A DNA stretch of 64,000 nt from Pseudomonas sp. LBUM920 (GCF_003852315.1 NZ_CP027762.1:3825501-3889500); one strand, 5' to 3'; counted from the first letter of the stretch, positions 16,551-25,743 are shown. The notes: generated from the letters alone by a model not told the origin. Translations and numbers: made by a program.

Positions 16551-19500
16551 TCAAACCCCTTGGGTAACGGTGGTCGCACGCGTGGCGTGCTGGCGACGCC
16601 CGTGGACAAGACTGAAAATCAACGGAACCAGAATCAACGTGGCAATGGTGGCAAAGGCCAGGCCGCCGATCACCGCACGGCCAAGTGGCGCGTTCTGCTC
16701 GCCGCCCTCGCCCAGGCCCAAGGCCATGGGCGCCATGCCGATGATCATCGAAATGGCCGTCATCAACACCGGCCGCAGCCGGGTGAAGCCGGCTTCGAGC
16801 GCGGCCTGCACCGCATCGCCGTGCACCGCCAGGCGTTCGCGACAGAAGCTCACCACCAGAATGGCATTGGCAGTGGCCACCCCCATGCACATGATCGCCC
16901 CGGTCAGCGCCGGCACCGACAGCGGCGTGTGGGTGACAAACAGCATCCACACAATGCCTGCAAGTGCCGCCGGCAATGCGGTGATGATCACAAACGGGTC
17001 GGCCCAGGATTGGAAGTTGACCACGATCAGCAAGTAGATCAGCACCACTGCGCCGAGCAGGCCGAACAGCAAGCCACTGAACGCCGCGTTCATGGTCTGC
17101 ACCTGGCCTTGCAGGATGACCTTGGAGCCGGTCGGCACTTCACCGGCGTGGGCGGCGGTGATCTTCTGGATATCGGCGGCAACGCCACCGAGGTCGCGGT
17201 CCTGGATCGCCGTCAGCACTTCGACCACCGGCTGGATATCCGATTGGGTGAACACCGAATTACTGTGGCTGCGCTGGATATTCGCCAGGCCGCCCAACGT
17301 CTGGTCGGTGGCCGCCCCGCTGCTGCCACTCAACGGCAGGTTGTGCAGCGCCGCCAGGCTTTCAAGGCTGTACTGCGGGGTTTGCATGACGATCGGGTAA
17401 GAGATCCCGTTGGCCGGGTTCAACCAAAAGGTCGGCGCCACCTGGCTGGAACCGGCGAGGTTGACCACCAGGCTGTTGGTCACGTCACGCTCGGTAAGGC
17501 CGACCAATTGCGCACGGGTGCGGTCCACGTCGATATTGAACGTCGGCAGTTGCCGCGACTGCTGGATACGCGCATCGACCACGCCCGGCACGCGGCGAAT
17601 ATCGCGCAGCAACGCGCTTGCGTAAGTGAAGTTGCCCGCCAGGTTATTGCCGGTGATTTGCAGGTCAATCGGCGCCGACGAGCCGAAGTTGAGAATCTGC
17701 CCGACGATGTCCGATGCCGGGAACGAGAACACCGCACTGGGGAACTCGCGTGGCAGGGTTTCACGCAATATGCGCATGTATTCCGCCGTCGGGCGGTGGC
17801 CTTCATTGAGGCTGATCTGAATGTCGCTGTCTTGGGAACCCACGGTGCCGGTGTTGTTGTACACCACGTTGATACCGCTGATGGACAGGCCGATATTGTC
17901 GACCAACGCCTTGAGCTCATTGGCCGGGACTTTGCGCCGGATCGCGTTTTCGATGTCGGCGATCAAATGCGCGTTGCTTTCCACCCGTGTGCCCACCGGG
18001 GCACGCACGTGCAGCAGGATCAGCCCGGAATCGACCTCGGGGAAGAAGTTGCGCCCCAGGAACGGCACCAGCGCAAACGACACCGCAACAAACGCCAGCA
18101 GGCCGATCACCACTGTGCGGCGATGGTGCAAGGCACTGTCCAACACGCTGTGGTAGCGCTCGCGAAACCCTTCAAAACGCCGTTCGAAACCGCGCTGGAA
18201 ATTCACCAGCGGGTTGCGCGATGGCGCGTGCCCGTCCTCAGCGTGCCCATGCGGTTTGAGCAGGTAGTTAGCGAGGGTCGGCACCAGCGTACGCGACAGG
18301 ATGAACGAGGCGATCATGGCGAAAATCACCGCTTCGGCCATCGGCACGAACAGAAAGCGCGCCACGCCGTCGAGGAAGAACATCGGCACAAACACGATGC
18401 AGATACACAGCAGCGAAACGAACGCCGGCGTGACGATTTGCGCCGCGCCGTCGAGGATAGCGGTCTCCACCGGCTTGCCCTGCTCCAGGTGCCAGTTGAT
18501 GTTCTCGATGGTCACCGTGGCGTCGTCCACCAGGATGCCGACTGCCAGCGCCAGGCCGCCGAGGGTCATGATATTGAGGGTTTCGCCGAGGGCCGAAAGC
18601 GTGGCAATCGAAGCCAGGATCGCCAACGGAATCGACGTGGCGATGATCACCGTCGAACGCCAGCTGCCAAGGAACAGCAGGATCATCAGGCTGGTCAGCG
18701 CCGCCGCGATCAAACCTTCACGGGCCACGCCGCTGATCGCCGAGCGCACGAACAGTGACTGGTCGCCAATCAGGTCGATGTTCAGGTCAGGCGGCAAGGC
18801 GGCCTTGTTGTCCGCGAGCTTTTCCTTGATCCCGGCGATCACGCCCAAGGTCGAGGCCGAGCCGGTCTTGAGCACCGGCAGCAGCACCGAGCGGTTGCCG
18901 TTCACGTGCACGATGTTGGTTTGCGGCGGGTTGCCGTCGCGCACGGTAGCCACATCGCGGATCAACACGGTGGTGCCGTCGGCGGTTTTGATCGGCAGGT
19001 TTTCCAGGTCATGGAAATCCGACGGTGCGTTGTTCAGTTGCAGGTTGAATTCGTAGCTGCCGATCTTCTGCGTGCCCACCGGCGTGATCAGGTTCTGCGT
19101 GGCCAGCGCGGTGGCGACGTCTTGCGCTGACAGGCCGCGCGCCTGCATGCGCGCCGAATCAAGGTCGATCTGCACCTGGCGGCTCTTGCCGCCAAAGGGG
19201 TATGGCAGCGCCGCACCGGGCACGGTGGTGAGCATCAGGCGCACCTGGTTAAGGCCAATATCGCCCAGGCGCTGCTCGCTCAAACCGGGGCCCGACAGGG
19301 CCAGTTGCACGATGGGCACGGTCGAGGCGCTGTAATTGAGCACCAGCGGCGGCACGGTGCTGGGCGGCAGTTGCCGCAGGATCGCCTGGGACACCGAAGT
19401 GACCTGAGCGTTGGCCGTGCTGATGTTGACGCCGGGCTGGAAGAAGATCTTCACGATCCCGTAGCCATTCATCGACTGCGCCTCGATATGGCGAATGTCG

Positions 19501-19730
19501 TTGACCGTGGTGGTCAGCACGCGCTCGAACGGCGAGGTGATGCGCCCCGCCATCTGGTCGGGCGGCAGGCCGGTGTACTGCCAGATCACCGCGATGACGG
19601 GGATACGGATTTCGGGAAAGATGTCGGTCGGCGTGCGCCAGGCCGCCAATGGGCCGATGATCAGGATGAAAATAGCCAATACCAGAAAGGTATAGGGGCG
19701 CCGCAACGCGATGCGCACGAGGCTCAGCAT
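16551..19730 (-). CDS. Efflux RND transporter permease subunit
   Basis: A 1059-residue inner-membrane proton-driven pump of the AcrB/HAE-1-like class. It has the usual 12-helix plan with two large periplasmic loops; the proton-relay Asp pair is at 402-403 in GGLALAVGILVDDATVTIENI (in pieces GILVDDATV). TM-flanking motifs such as GAIMCMGVATANAILVVSF and RLRPVLMTAISMIIGMAPMALGLGEGGEQ near the C-terminus are family marks. Start ATG 19730 gives the conserved N-terminus MLSLVRIALRRPYTF. The frame is open for 39 codons upstream without family similarity. No Shine-Dalgarno precedes this ATG; the leader instead reads CTGGATCACCTCCT. The divergent MarR-family gene is the likely regulator. Substrate unknown. 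Confidence 0.92.
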   Translation of the reverse strand: MLSLVRIALRRPYTFLVLAIFILIIGPLAAWRTPTDIFPEIRIPVIAVIWQYTGLPPDQMAGRITSPFERVLTTTVNDIRHIEAQSMNGYGIVKIFFQPGVNISTANAQVTSVSQAILRQLPPSTVPPLVLNYSASTVPIVQLALSGPGLSEQRLGDIGLNQVRLMLTTVPGAALPYPFGGKSRQVQIDLDSARMQARGLSAQDVATALATQNLITPVGTQKIGSYEFNLQLNNAPSDFHDLENLPIKTADGTTVLIRDVATVRDGNPPQTNIVHVNGNRSVLLPVLKTGSASTLGVIAGIKEKLADNKAALPPDLNIDLIGDQSLFVRSAISGVAREGLIAAALTSLMILLFLGSWRSTVIIATSIPLAILASIATLSALGETLNIMTLGGLALAVGILVDDATVTIENINWHLEQGKPVETAILDGAAQIVTPAFVSLLCICIVFVPMFFLDGVARFLFVPMAEAVIFAMIASFILSRTLVPTLANYLLKPHGHAEDGHAPSRNPLVNFQRGFERRFEGFRERYHSVLDSALHHRRTVVIGLLAFVAVSFALVPFLGRNFFPEVDSGLILLHVRAPVGTRVESNAHLIADIENAIRRKVPANELKALVDNIGLSISGINVVYNNTGTVGSQDSDIQISLNEGHRPTAEYMRILRETLPREFPSAVFSFPASDIVGQILNFGSSAPIDLQITGNNLAGNFTYASALLRDIRRVPGVVDARIQQSRQLPTFNIDVDRTRAQLVGLTERDVTNSLVVNLAGSSQVAPTFWLNPANGISYPIVMQTPQYSLESLAALHNLPLSGSSGAATDQTLGGLANIQRSHSNSVFTQSDIQPVVEVLTAIQDRDLGGVAADIQKITAAHAGEVPTGSKVILQGQVQTMNAAFSGLLFGLLGAVVLIYLLIVVNFQSWADPFVIITALPAALAGIVWMLFVTHTPLSVPALTGAIMCMGVATANAILVVSFCRERLAVHGDAVQAALEAGFTRLRPVLMTAISMIIGMAPMALGLGEGGEQNAPLGRAVIGGLAFATIATLILVPLIFSLVHGRRQHATRATTVTQGV

Positions 19731-19861
19731 AGGAGGTGATCCAGACAGGGGTTGGATGATCAAGCAGGCAGAGCCGTGCCGTTTTCCCGCCTCGCCCCAT
19801 GCGTTTCCTGGGGAGTTTGTAACGACATCCGGGTCACAAAGAGGCATATGCCACGATATCT

Positions 19862-19887
19862 AATTTAGTGGCGTACGCAACTAATTT
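19862..19887. promoter_or_regulatory. Candidate MarR-family operator
   Basis: A 26-bp imperfect palindrome centred on GCGT/ACGC, with flanks AATTTAGTG and CAACTAATTT; 11 of 13 base pairs are symmetric. It lies in the intergenic region between the RND operon and the divergent MarR-type gene, as expected for an operator shared by both. Confidence 0.6.
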
Positions 19888-20004
19888 GTTTCAAGCTGTC
19901 TCAGTCTTCATCTGCGAGCTATCTTCGGTCTGAAAGGCCTTGTCCTGACAGGTCGCGCAGGCATAATCACCCGCGTCGTGTTTTGTATCAGAGAGTATCT
20001 GCCC

Positions 20005-20478
20005 TTGAAATCTGCCCCGCCTTGCTCCGAGAGCCCCAGCGCCTGCGTGAACGGTGCCGTGCGCCGTACGTCCCGTCGCCTGGGTCAGATCTATGACGAG
20101 GCGTATGCGCCCTGCGGGTTGAAAGCTACCCAATTTGCGGTGCTCAACCGTATTGCCAAGGCGGGTACGCCGAAGATGGGCGAGCTGGCCCAAGCCTTGG
20201 TGATGGACCTTTCCGCTCTCGGCCATACGCTTAAGCCGCTGGTACGCGATGGGTTGGTGGAACTGCAGGTGGACGAACTCGACCGCCGCACACGGCGGGT
20301 GTTGCTGACCGAACAGGGCAAGCGCACACATGCGGCGGCCAAGCGTATTTCGAACAAAATGGCGGAGCGTTTTGATCAGGCGTTCGGCCGGGAAGCGGCG
20401 GCGCAGTTGCGCCAGACACTGGACTTTATCGCCTCCGATGACTTTGCCAAGACGTTGCTGGCCAACTTGGAAGACTGA
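20005..20478 (+). CDS. MarR-family transcriptional regulator
   Basis: A 157-residue winged-helix regulator. The recognition part is visible in GELAQALVMDLSALGHTLKPLVRDGLVE, and the wing in DELDRRTRRVLLTEQGK. Several cysteines lie near the N-terminus (SAPPCSESPSACVNGAVRR), which in some MarR proteins sense oxidants. Start TTG at 20005 is preferred, with GAGAG about 9 bp upstream; GTG at 19978 would add nine residues. It is divergent from the RND operon, with a palindrome between, so it probably represses the pump. Followed directly by repeat element B. Confidence 0.85.
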   Translation: MKSAPPCSESPSACVNGAVRRTSRRLGQIYDEAYAPCGLKATQFAVLNRIAKAGTPKMGELAQALVMDLSALGHTLKPLVRDGLVELQVDELDRRTRRVLLTEQGKRTHAAAKRISNKMAERFDQAFGREAAAQLRQTLDFIASDDFAKTLLANLED

Positions 20479-20493
20479 AAGCGGGGCTTTTGA

Positions 20494-21474
20494 GTACATA
20501 TCCGTTGTTTGGGTGATGGCGGGTATGGGTTCCGCCCTTACGGCGGGTCACTTTGGAAAAGCCCCAAAGTAACCAAAGGGCTCTTGCCCCACCACTCGGC
20601 ACCTCGCTTAGGCTCGGTGTGCCCGAACGAAGGTACTACGGAGCGGGCCGCCGCGACGGGGCGTCCCTGCCCCGTCGCGGCTAAACCGGCGTCCTGCCGG
20701 TTTACCCGCTCCGTACTACCTGCGTTCGGCCAGCGTGGTTTGACGGGGCGCCTAAGATCAAAATCAAAATCTACAGCACGGCGGCCTAGTAGCCGACCTG
20801 AGTGGTTAGATCAAAAGCAAGAGCGAGGCGGCCTGACAGACGACCTGATCTTGGAAACTGAACTGAGTTTAATGTGGGAGGTAGCTTGCTCCCGATGGCA
20901 GTGTGTCAGTCAGTTCATTTGTAACTGACCCACCGCATTCGCGAGCAAGCCCGCTCCCACATTTGGAGCTCAGTACATCAGGTAGATGTGTGTGTACTCG
21001 GTCAATGTGGGAGCTGGCTTGCCTGCGATGGCATCAACTGGGTTTGCCTGATGTACCGAGGTGCCTGCATCGCAGGCAAGCCAGCTCCCACAGAAAGCAG
21101 CTCTGCTTTTGCTCTACTTTTGCTCTGCTTTTGCCCTGCTTTTGCTTCAACCACTCAGGTCGGCTACTAGGCCGCCGTGCTGTAGATCTTGATCTTGATT
21201 TTGATCTTAGGCGCCCCGTTAAACCACGCTGGCCTCACGCAGGCTTTGGAGCGGGGGTAAACCGGCAGGACGCCGGTTTAGCCGCGCTGGGCCATGGATG
21301 GCCCATCGCGGCGGCCCCCGCTCCAAAGCCTGCGTGAGGGCACACCGAAGCGTGAGCGAGGTGCCGAGTGGTGGGGCAAGAGCCCTTTTGGTTACTTTTG
21401 GGGCTCTTTTCCAAAAGTGACCCGCTGTAAGAGCGGAACCGATATCCGCCTTCTCGCAAATAATGGATATGTAC
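20494..21474. repeat. Palindromic repeat element B (about 0.98 kb) with internal REP hairpins
   Basis: Second copy of the element at 12203-13084. Ends are GTACATATCCGTT at the left and ATGGATATGTAC at the right. The same inverted blocks follow inward, including GCCCCAAAGTAACC, CACTCGGCACCTCGC and CTCAGGTCGGCTAC. Two REP hairpins are inside (20873-20962 and 21006-21092). The left inner arm differs from copy A by an insert around GGAGCGGGCCGCCGCGACGG that is itself palindromic with TTTACCCGCTCC. It fills the gap between the convergent marR-like and nepI-like genes. No credible gene is inside. Confidence 0.85.
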
Positions 21475-21488
21475 TAAAACCTACTCGC

Positions 21489-22679
21489 CTAGCCCCCAGG
21501 CACCCGCACCCGCCACGCAATCAACAAAGCTGCCAGCAGCATCAAAACCCCAGCCGCAACAAACACGCCACCAATCCCACTCAGACTAAACATCGCGCCG
21601 CCCCCCGCGGCCCCCGCTGCAATGGCCGACTGCACCGACGCAACCACCATGCCTCCGGCGCTTTCCGCCTGGTCCGGCACAGCCCGCGCCACCCAGTTCG
21701 ACCACGCCACCGGCACGCCGCCAAACGCCATCCCCCATAACGCCAGCAGCATCGCTTGCCCCGGCAGCGAAGCCGGCAGCAGCACCAACGCGAGCGCCGC
21801 AACGCCCACCAACACCGGCATCAGCACCAACGTACCGCGCGGGTTGCGCACCAGCATCCACCCGGCCAGCAGCGTGCCGACGAAATTGGCCGCGCCAAAC
21901 CCCAGCAGCATCAACGCCAGCCCCTGGGCGCCAACCCCTGTGGTGCTTTCCAGAAACGGCCGGATATAAGTGAACAGCGCGAAATGCCCGGTGTGCACCA
22001 GCACGCAGCCGAACATGCCCATGGCAATGCCTGGGCGCAACAGCACCTCCAGCACGGTGCGCAGGCGCGCGGTGTCGGTCGGCGCCAGGCGCGGCAACGT
22101 GAACAGTTGAAACACCAGCGTCACCACCCCCACCGCAGCCGCCGCGACAAACGCACTGCGCCAGCCATACACACCGCCAAGGTAGCTGCCCAACGGCACG
22201 GCGACGACGGTACCCACCGCAATCCCGCTGAAAATAATCGACAACGCCCGTGGCAGCAGCGCAGGCGGCACCAGGCGCATCGCCACGGCCGCCGCCATGC
22301 TCCAGAAACCACCAAGGGCGATGCCCAACAGGATGCGCATCAACAGCAATACGGCCAGGCTGGACGAAAGCGCCACCAGCAGGTTCGACGCAATCATCAG
22401 AGTGGAAAAGCCCAGCAACACCAGGCGCCGGTCGAGGCCACGGGTCAAGCCCGGTACCAGCAAGCCGGCGAACAACGCCACCACCGCCGTCACCGTGACC
22501 GCCTGGCCGGCCAATGCCTCCGAGACCCCAAGGTCCAAGGCCATCGGCGTCAACAGGCTGGCCGGCAAGTATTCCGCAGTCAGCAGGCCGAACACACCCA
22601 TTGCCAGGGAGAACACCGCCATCCAGGCCGGGGTGGTCGGCTGCGCCCTAGTGCCGACATGGGCTGCATAATCATTCAT
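21489..22679 (-). CDS. nepI: MFS exporter, NepI-like (purine ribonucleoside efflux)
   Basis: A 396-residue major facilitator protein with 12 predicted helices. Similarity to E. coli NepI is strong along the whole length, for example MAVFSLAMGVFGLLTAEYLP, LLTPMALDLGVSEALAGQ, LALGGFWSMAAAVAMRLVPP and the second-half VAWSNWVARAVPDQAESAG. NepI exports purine ribonucleosides such as inosine. ATG 22679 follows a GAGGAT ribosome site. It is divergent from an AraC-type gene only about 60 bp away, which may regulate it. Substrate assignment rests on homology; other DHA1 drug exporters remain possible. Confidence 0.8.
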   Translation of the reverse strand: MNDYAAHVGTRAQPTTPAWMAVFSLAMGVFGLLTAEYLPASLLTPMALDLGVSEALAGQAVTVTAVVALFAGLLVPGLTRGLDRRLVLLGFSTLMIASNLLVALSSSLAVLLLMRILLGIALGGFWSMAAAVAMRLVPPALLPRALSIIFSGIAVGTVVAVPLGSYLGGVYGWRSAFVAAAAVGVVTLVFQLFTLPRLAPTDTARLRTVLEVLLRPGIAMGMFGCVLVHTGHFALFTYIRPFLESTTGVGAQGLALMLLGFGAANFVGTLLAGWMLVRNPRGTLVLMPVLVGVAALALVLLPASLPGQAMLLALWGMAFGGVPVAWSNWVARAVPDQAESAGGMVVASVQSAIAAGAAGGGAMFSLSGIGGVFVAAGVLMLLAALLIAWRVRVPGG

Positions 22680-22741
22680 CACAAAACATCCTCAGGAAAT
22701 GAGCGAGGTCGCCAGTCTAGGTTCGCCCTCCAGGATGATCT

Positions 22742-23743
22742 ATGATGCAAACCCTTGAGTTTTTGACCGAAACCCCGAGTATGACTTCAACTGACGCGTT
22801 TACCGTCTCTTCCGACCTCATCAATGAGCTGCTGCAGGGCATGCGCCTGCGCGGGGTGCAGTACCGTCGCATCGAAGCCGGGCCTGTGTTCGGCGTCGGT
22901 TTTGAGGCCAAGCCCGGGCACGCGTATTTCCACTTCCTGGCCGCGGGTTGCGCCACCTTGCGCCTGGACGATGGCAGCCTCTACGGGCTGTCGGCCGGCA
23001 ATGCGGTGTTCATCTCCCATGGCGGCGCTCATCAACTCTTGTCGAGCCCGGGCGCAGCGGTGTGGGATATCGGCAGCTTCGAAGCGGCCTCGCTCGGTGA
23101 TGCGGTGTGCGCCGTGAAGGCCCCCGCCGACGCCGACAGTTCAGCTGGCAGCTTGCTGTTCAGCGCCTGCATGGAATTTGAATTGGGCAGCATCCAGGGG
23201 CTGGGTCGCCTGATGCCGGCGATGATGCTGATCGATGCGCGGGGCCAGCGTTATCCGGGGCTGATGCCGATTCTGGCGACCATGGAGCGCGAAGTCTGCA
23301 GTGCCCGTATCGGCTACGCGGGCATCCTGGCGCGCCTTGCCGATGTGGTGGCGGCGATGATTGTGCGCGGCTGGGTCGAATGCGCCTGTGGCAACGCGTC
23401 GGGCCTGGTGGCCGCGTTGCGTGACCCGCGATTGGCGCGCGCCCTCCTCGCCTTGCACCAGCAACCGGGCCGCGACTGGAGCGTGGCGGAGTTGGCAGCG
23501 CAGGGGCACACCTCGCGCTCGGTGTTCGCCGACCGTTTCCAGGCGACCCTCGGTATTCCGCCACTGCGCTACGCCACGGAACTGCGCATGCGCCTGGCCA
23601 GCCAATGGCTGACCCTGGAGCGGTTGCCGATCGAAGAAGTCGCGCAGCGCCTGGGCTATACCTCCCAGGCCGCCTTCAGCCGCGCCTTCAAGCGCATTAC
23701 CGGGCAACCGCCCGGGGCGAGTCGTGCCAGGAGCCCAGCATGA
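22742..23743 (+). CDS. AraC-family regulator with cupin-type sensor domain
   Basis: A 333-residue regulator. The N-terminal part has the cupin-like AraC_binding pattern (GPVFGVGFEAKPGHAYFHFLAAGCATLRLDD, in pieces AKPGHAYFHFLA and GNAVFISHGGAHQLL). The C-terminal 100 residues contain two helix-turn-helix motifs (WSVAELAAQGHTSRSVFADRF and LPIEEVAQRLGYTSQAAFSRAF). ATG at 22742 has AGGA 7-8 bp upstream; a Met at 22781 is an alternative. It is divergent from the nepI-like exporter, the common arrangement of an AraC regulator and the exporter it controls. Its stop overlaps the start of mug (ATGA). Confidence 0.85.
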   Translation: MMQTLEFLTETPSMTSTDAFTVSSDLINELLQGMRLRGVQYRRIEAGPVFGVGFEAKPGHAYFHFLAAGCATLRLDDGSLYGLSAGNAVFISHGGAHQLLSSPGAAVWDIGSFEAASLGDAVCAVKAPADADSSAGSLLFSACMEFELGSIQGLGRLMPAMMLIDARGQRYPGLMPILATMEREVCSARIGYAGILARLADVVAAMIVRGWVECACGNASGLVAALRDPRLARALLALHQQPGRDWSVAELAAQGHTSRSVFADRFQATLGIPPLRYATELRMRLASQWLTLERLPIEEVAQRLGYTSQAAFSRAFKRITGQPPGASRARSPA

Positions 23744-24273
23744 GCGACAGACTCCAAGACATCCTTGCCGACCACCTGCACGTGGTGTTCTGCGGCATCA
23801 ACCCGGGCAAGGGCTCTGCCGCCCTCGGCCAGCACTTCGCCAATCGCAACAACCGTTTCTGGCGCACGTTGCACCTGGCGGGTTTTACCACGCATGAAAT
23901 TCGCCCGGAGGATGGGCGCAGCCTGCTTGACTATCACTGTGGCCTGACCACCTTGGTCGAGCGCCCGACGGCGAGCGCAGGGGAATTGGCGCGGCATGAA
24001 TTCACCGAAGCGGCGACGGCGTTTGAACACAAGATCCGCCACTGCCGGCCGCGCATCGTGGCGTTCCTCGGCAAGCCCGGTTACAGCGCGTTGTCCGGCC
24101 AGCGCGAGATCGCCTGGGGGCTGCAGCCGCAGTTAGTGGGCGGTGCCTCAGTGTGGGTGTTGCCCAACCCGAGCGGGCGCAACCTGGCGTTCAGTCTGGA
24201 GCAACTCGTGCAAGCCTATCAGCCGCTGCGCGCGGCCATTGCGCAGGCCGGCCCGGTGCCCTTAATCTCTTGA
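23740..24273 (+). CDS. mug: G/U mismatch-specific DNA glycosylase
   Basis: A 177-residue member of the uracil-DNA glycosylase superfamily, Mug branch. Family motif 1 is VVFCGINPGKGSAALGQHFA and motif 2 is the C-terminal VLPNPSGRNLAFS. These line the base-flipping pocket; the enzyme excises uracil and ethenocytosine opposite guanine. Length is close to E. coli Mug (168). Its ATG overlaps the stop of the AraC-type gene in ATGA, so translation is coupled although the functions look unrelated. Confidence 0.92.
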   Translation: MSDRLQDILADHLHVVFCGINPGKGSAALGQHFANRNNRFWRTLHLAGFTTHEIRPEDGRSLLDYHCGLTTLVERPTASAGELARHEFTEAATAFEHKIRHCRPRIVAFLGKPGYSALSGQREIAWGLQPQLVGGASVWVLPNPSGRNLAFSLEQLVQAYQPLRAAIAQAGPVPLIS

Positions 24274-24303
24274 GCCAAACACCCCGAGAGCCTTGGAGGC
24301 TGC

Positions 24304-24906
24304 ATGAAACTAGTCGGCATGCTGGACTCGCCTTACGTGCGTCGCGTCGCAATTTCCCTTGAACTGTACGGGGTGGATTTCGTACACGAGTCGCTCTCGG
24401 TGTTCAGCACCTACGCTGAATTTTCCGCGATCAACCCAGTGGTCAAGGCGCCCACGCTGGTGCTCGATGATGCAACGGTACTGATGGATTCCAGCCTGAT
24501 CCTGGACTACTTCGAAACCCTGGCGCCGCCCGACAAGAAGCTTCTGCCACACAACGCCGGTGCCCGCGCCAAAGAACTGCAAGTGCTCGGCCTGGCCCTG
24601 GCGGCGTGTGAGAAAACCGTGCAGATCGTCTACGAGCACCACTTGCGCCCAGCGGAAAAACTGCATGAACCGTGGCTCGATCGCGTGACCGGGCAGCTGC
24701 TGGCCGCTTATTCGCTGCTGGAAACACACCTGGCCCAGGCGAGCGGTGAACGCCTGAACCAGGCCGCGCTGACGGCGGCCGTCGCCTGGTCGTTCACTCA
24801 GTTAAAACTGCCGACGGTGCTCAAGGCTCAGGCGTTTCCCAACCTGCAACGCCACGCCGATCAGCTGGAACAGCACCCGGCGTTCAGGAAATACCCCATC
24901 GAATAA
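24304..24906 (+). CDS. Glutathione S-transferase family protein
   Basis: A 200-residue two-domain GST. The thioredoxin-like N-domain starts MKLVGMLDSPYVRRVAISLE and has the glutathione-binding segments KAPTLVLDDATVLMDSSLILDYFE (Pro of the cis-Pro loop, then Asp-Ser). The helical C-domain follows from about residue 85. The SPYVRRV site is typical of bacterial YibF/YfcF-like GSTs with an N-terminal Ser as catalytic residue. It lies 30 bp after mug on the same strand with a GGAGG-like site. Substrate unknown. Confidence 0.88.
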   Translation: MKLVGMLDSPYVRRVAISLELYGVDFVHESLSVFSTYAEFSAINPVVKAPTLVLDDATVLMDSSLILDYFETLAPPDKKLLPHNAGARAKELQVLGLALAACEKTVQIVYEHHLRPAEKLHEPWLDRVTGQLLAAYSLLETHLAQASGERLNQAALTAAVAWSFTQLKLPTVLKAQAFPNLQRHADQLEQHPAFRKYPIE

Positions 24907-24911
24907 CTGGC

Positions 24912-25679
24912 CTACACCCAGCCCCCATCCACAATAAAGTTTTGTGCCGAACACATCGCCGACGCATCGGAGGCAAGAAACAGCGCCATGTTGGCGATGT
25001 GTTCCGGCAGCACACTGCCTGGCAAACACTGGCTGCGGCTGATCAGTTCCCTGGCCGCATCGTCCACCCACATCGCCAGCTGTTTTTCGGTCATGACCCA
25101 GCCGGGCACCAGGGTGTTGACCCGAATACGGCTGGGGCCCAGTTCCCGCGCCAACGCTCGGGTCATGCCATGGGCCGCCGCCTTGCTGGCGGCATACACC
25201 GGGTAGCCCGCCGACGCCATCATCCAGCCGACCGAGCCGAGGTTGATAATCGCCCCGCCGCCCGCGCTTTTCATCATCGGCACCACCGCCTTGGCGGCAA
25301 AAAAAGCGTGCTTGAGGTTGACGGCAATCAGCCTGTCGAACATCTGCGAATCGACCTCTTGCAGCGTATGACGCACGTCATTGGCCGCATTGTTCACCAA
25401 CACGGTGATCGGCCCCAGCGTTTGCTCGAAACGGGCTATCGCCGCTTTGTAGGCGATTTCATCAGTGATGTCGCAGCACACGAACTCAACGCGATGCCCT
25501 TGGTCACTCAACAACGCCGCCAGACGCTCGCCCTGGCTCTGCGCGCGGTCCACAAAGGCCACCTTGGCGCCTTGCGCGGCGAAAGCGCGCACCATGAATT
25601 CGCCAATGCCCGAGGCACCTCCGGAAATCAGTACGGTCTTACCCTTCAGGTCGGGATAAACGGCGTGTGCAGTACTCAT
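24912..25679 (-). CDS. SDR-family NAD(P)-dependent sugar dehydrogenase (probable L-arabinose/D-galactose 1-dehydrogenase)
   Basis: A 255-residue classical short-chain dehydrogenase. The cofactor motif is LISGGASGIGEFMVRAFAAQG, followed by LVNNAAND and the active site with Ser in INLGSVGWM and YAASK near residues 160-165. The C-terminal FIVDGGWV closes the fold. Its placement beside a periplasmic aldose epimerase and a pentonate catabolic operon suggests it oxidises the aldose at C1 to the lactone, first step of the non-phosphorylative route. That role is inferred from context. It is divergent from the epimerase gene and convergent with the GST gene (6 bp apart). Confidence 0.8.
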   Translation of the reverse strand: MSTAHAVYPDLKGKTVLISGGASGIGEFMVRAFAAQGAKVAFVDRAQSQGERLAALLSDQGHRVEFVCCDITDEIAYKAAIARFEQTLGPITVLVNNAANDVRHTLQEVDSQMFDRLIAVNLKHAFFAAKAVVPMMKSAGGGAIINLGSVGWMMASAGYPVYAASKAAAHGMTRALARELGPSRIRVNTLVPGWVMTEKQLAMWVDDAARELISRSQCLPGSVLPEHIANMALFLASDASAMCSAQNFIVDGGWV

Positions 25680-25715
25680 ATAACGTTTGCCTCAATCAAT
25701 TAGTCTTATTTTATT

Positions 25716-25743
25716 TTGCGTATCTGGGGTTTAAGGCTATAAA
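25716..25743 (+). promoter_or_regulatory. Candidate sigma-70 promoter of the aldose epimerase gene
   Basis: TTGCGT (-35) and TATAAA (-10) separated by 16 bp, about 75 bp upstream of the epimerase ATG in an A+T-rich gap between two divergent genes. Confidence 0.4.

Noticed and set aside
16290..18758. 822-codon open frame on the plus strand
   Set aside because: It lies antisense to the RND permease gene, is rich in His/Arg/Gln low-complexity sequence and has no ribosome site.
19731..19744. rRNA fragment or 16S primer remnant
   Set aside because: The 14-base identity to the 16S 3' end does not extend, so it is not an rRNA gene; kept only as an odd leader sequence.
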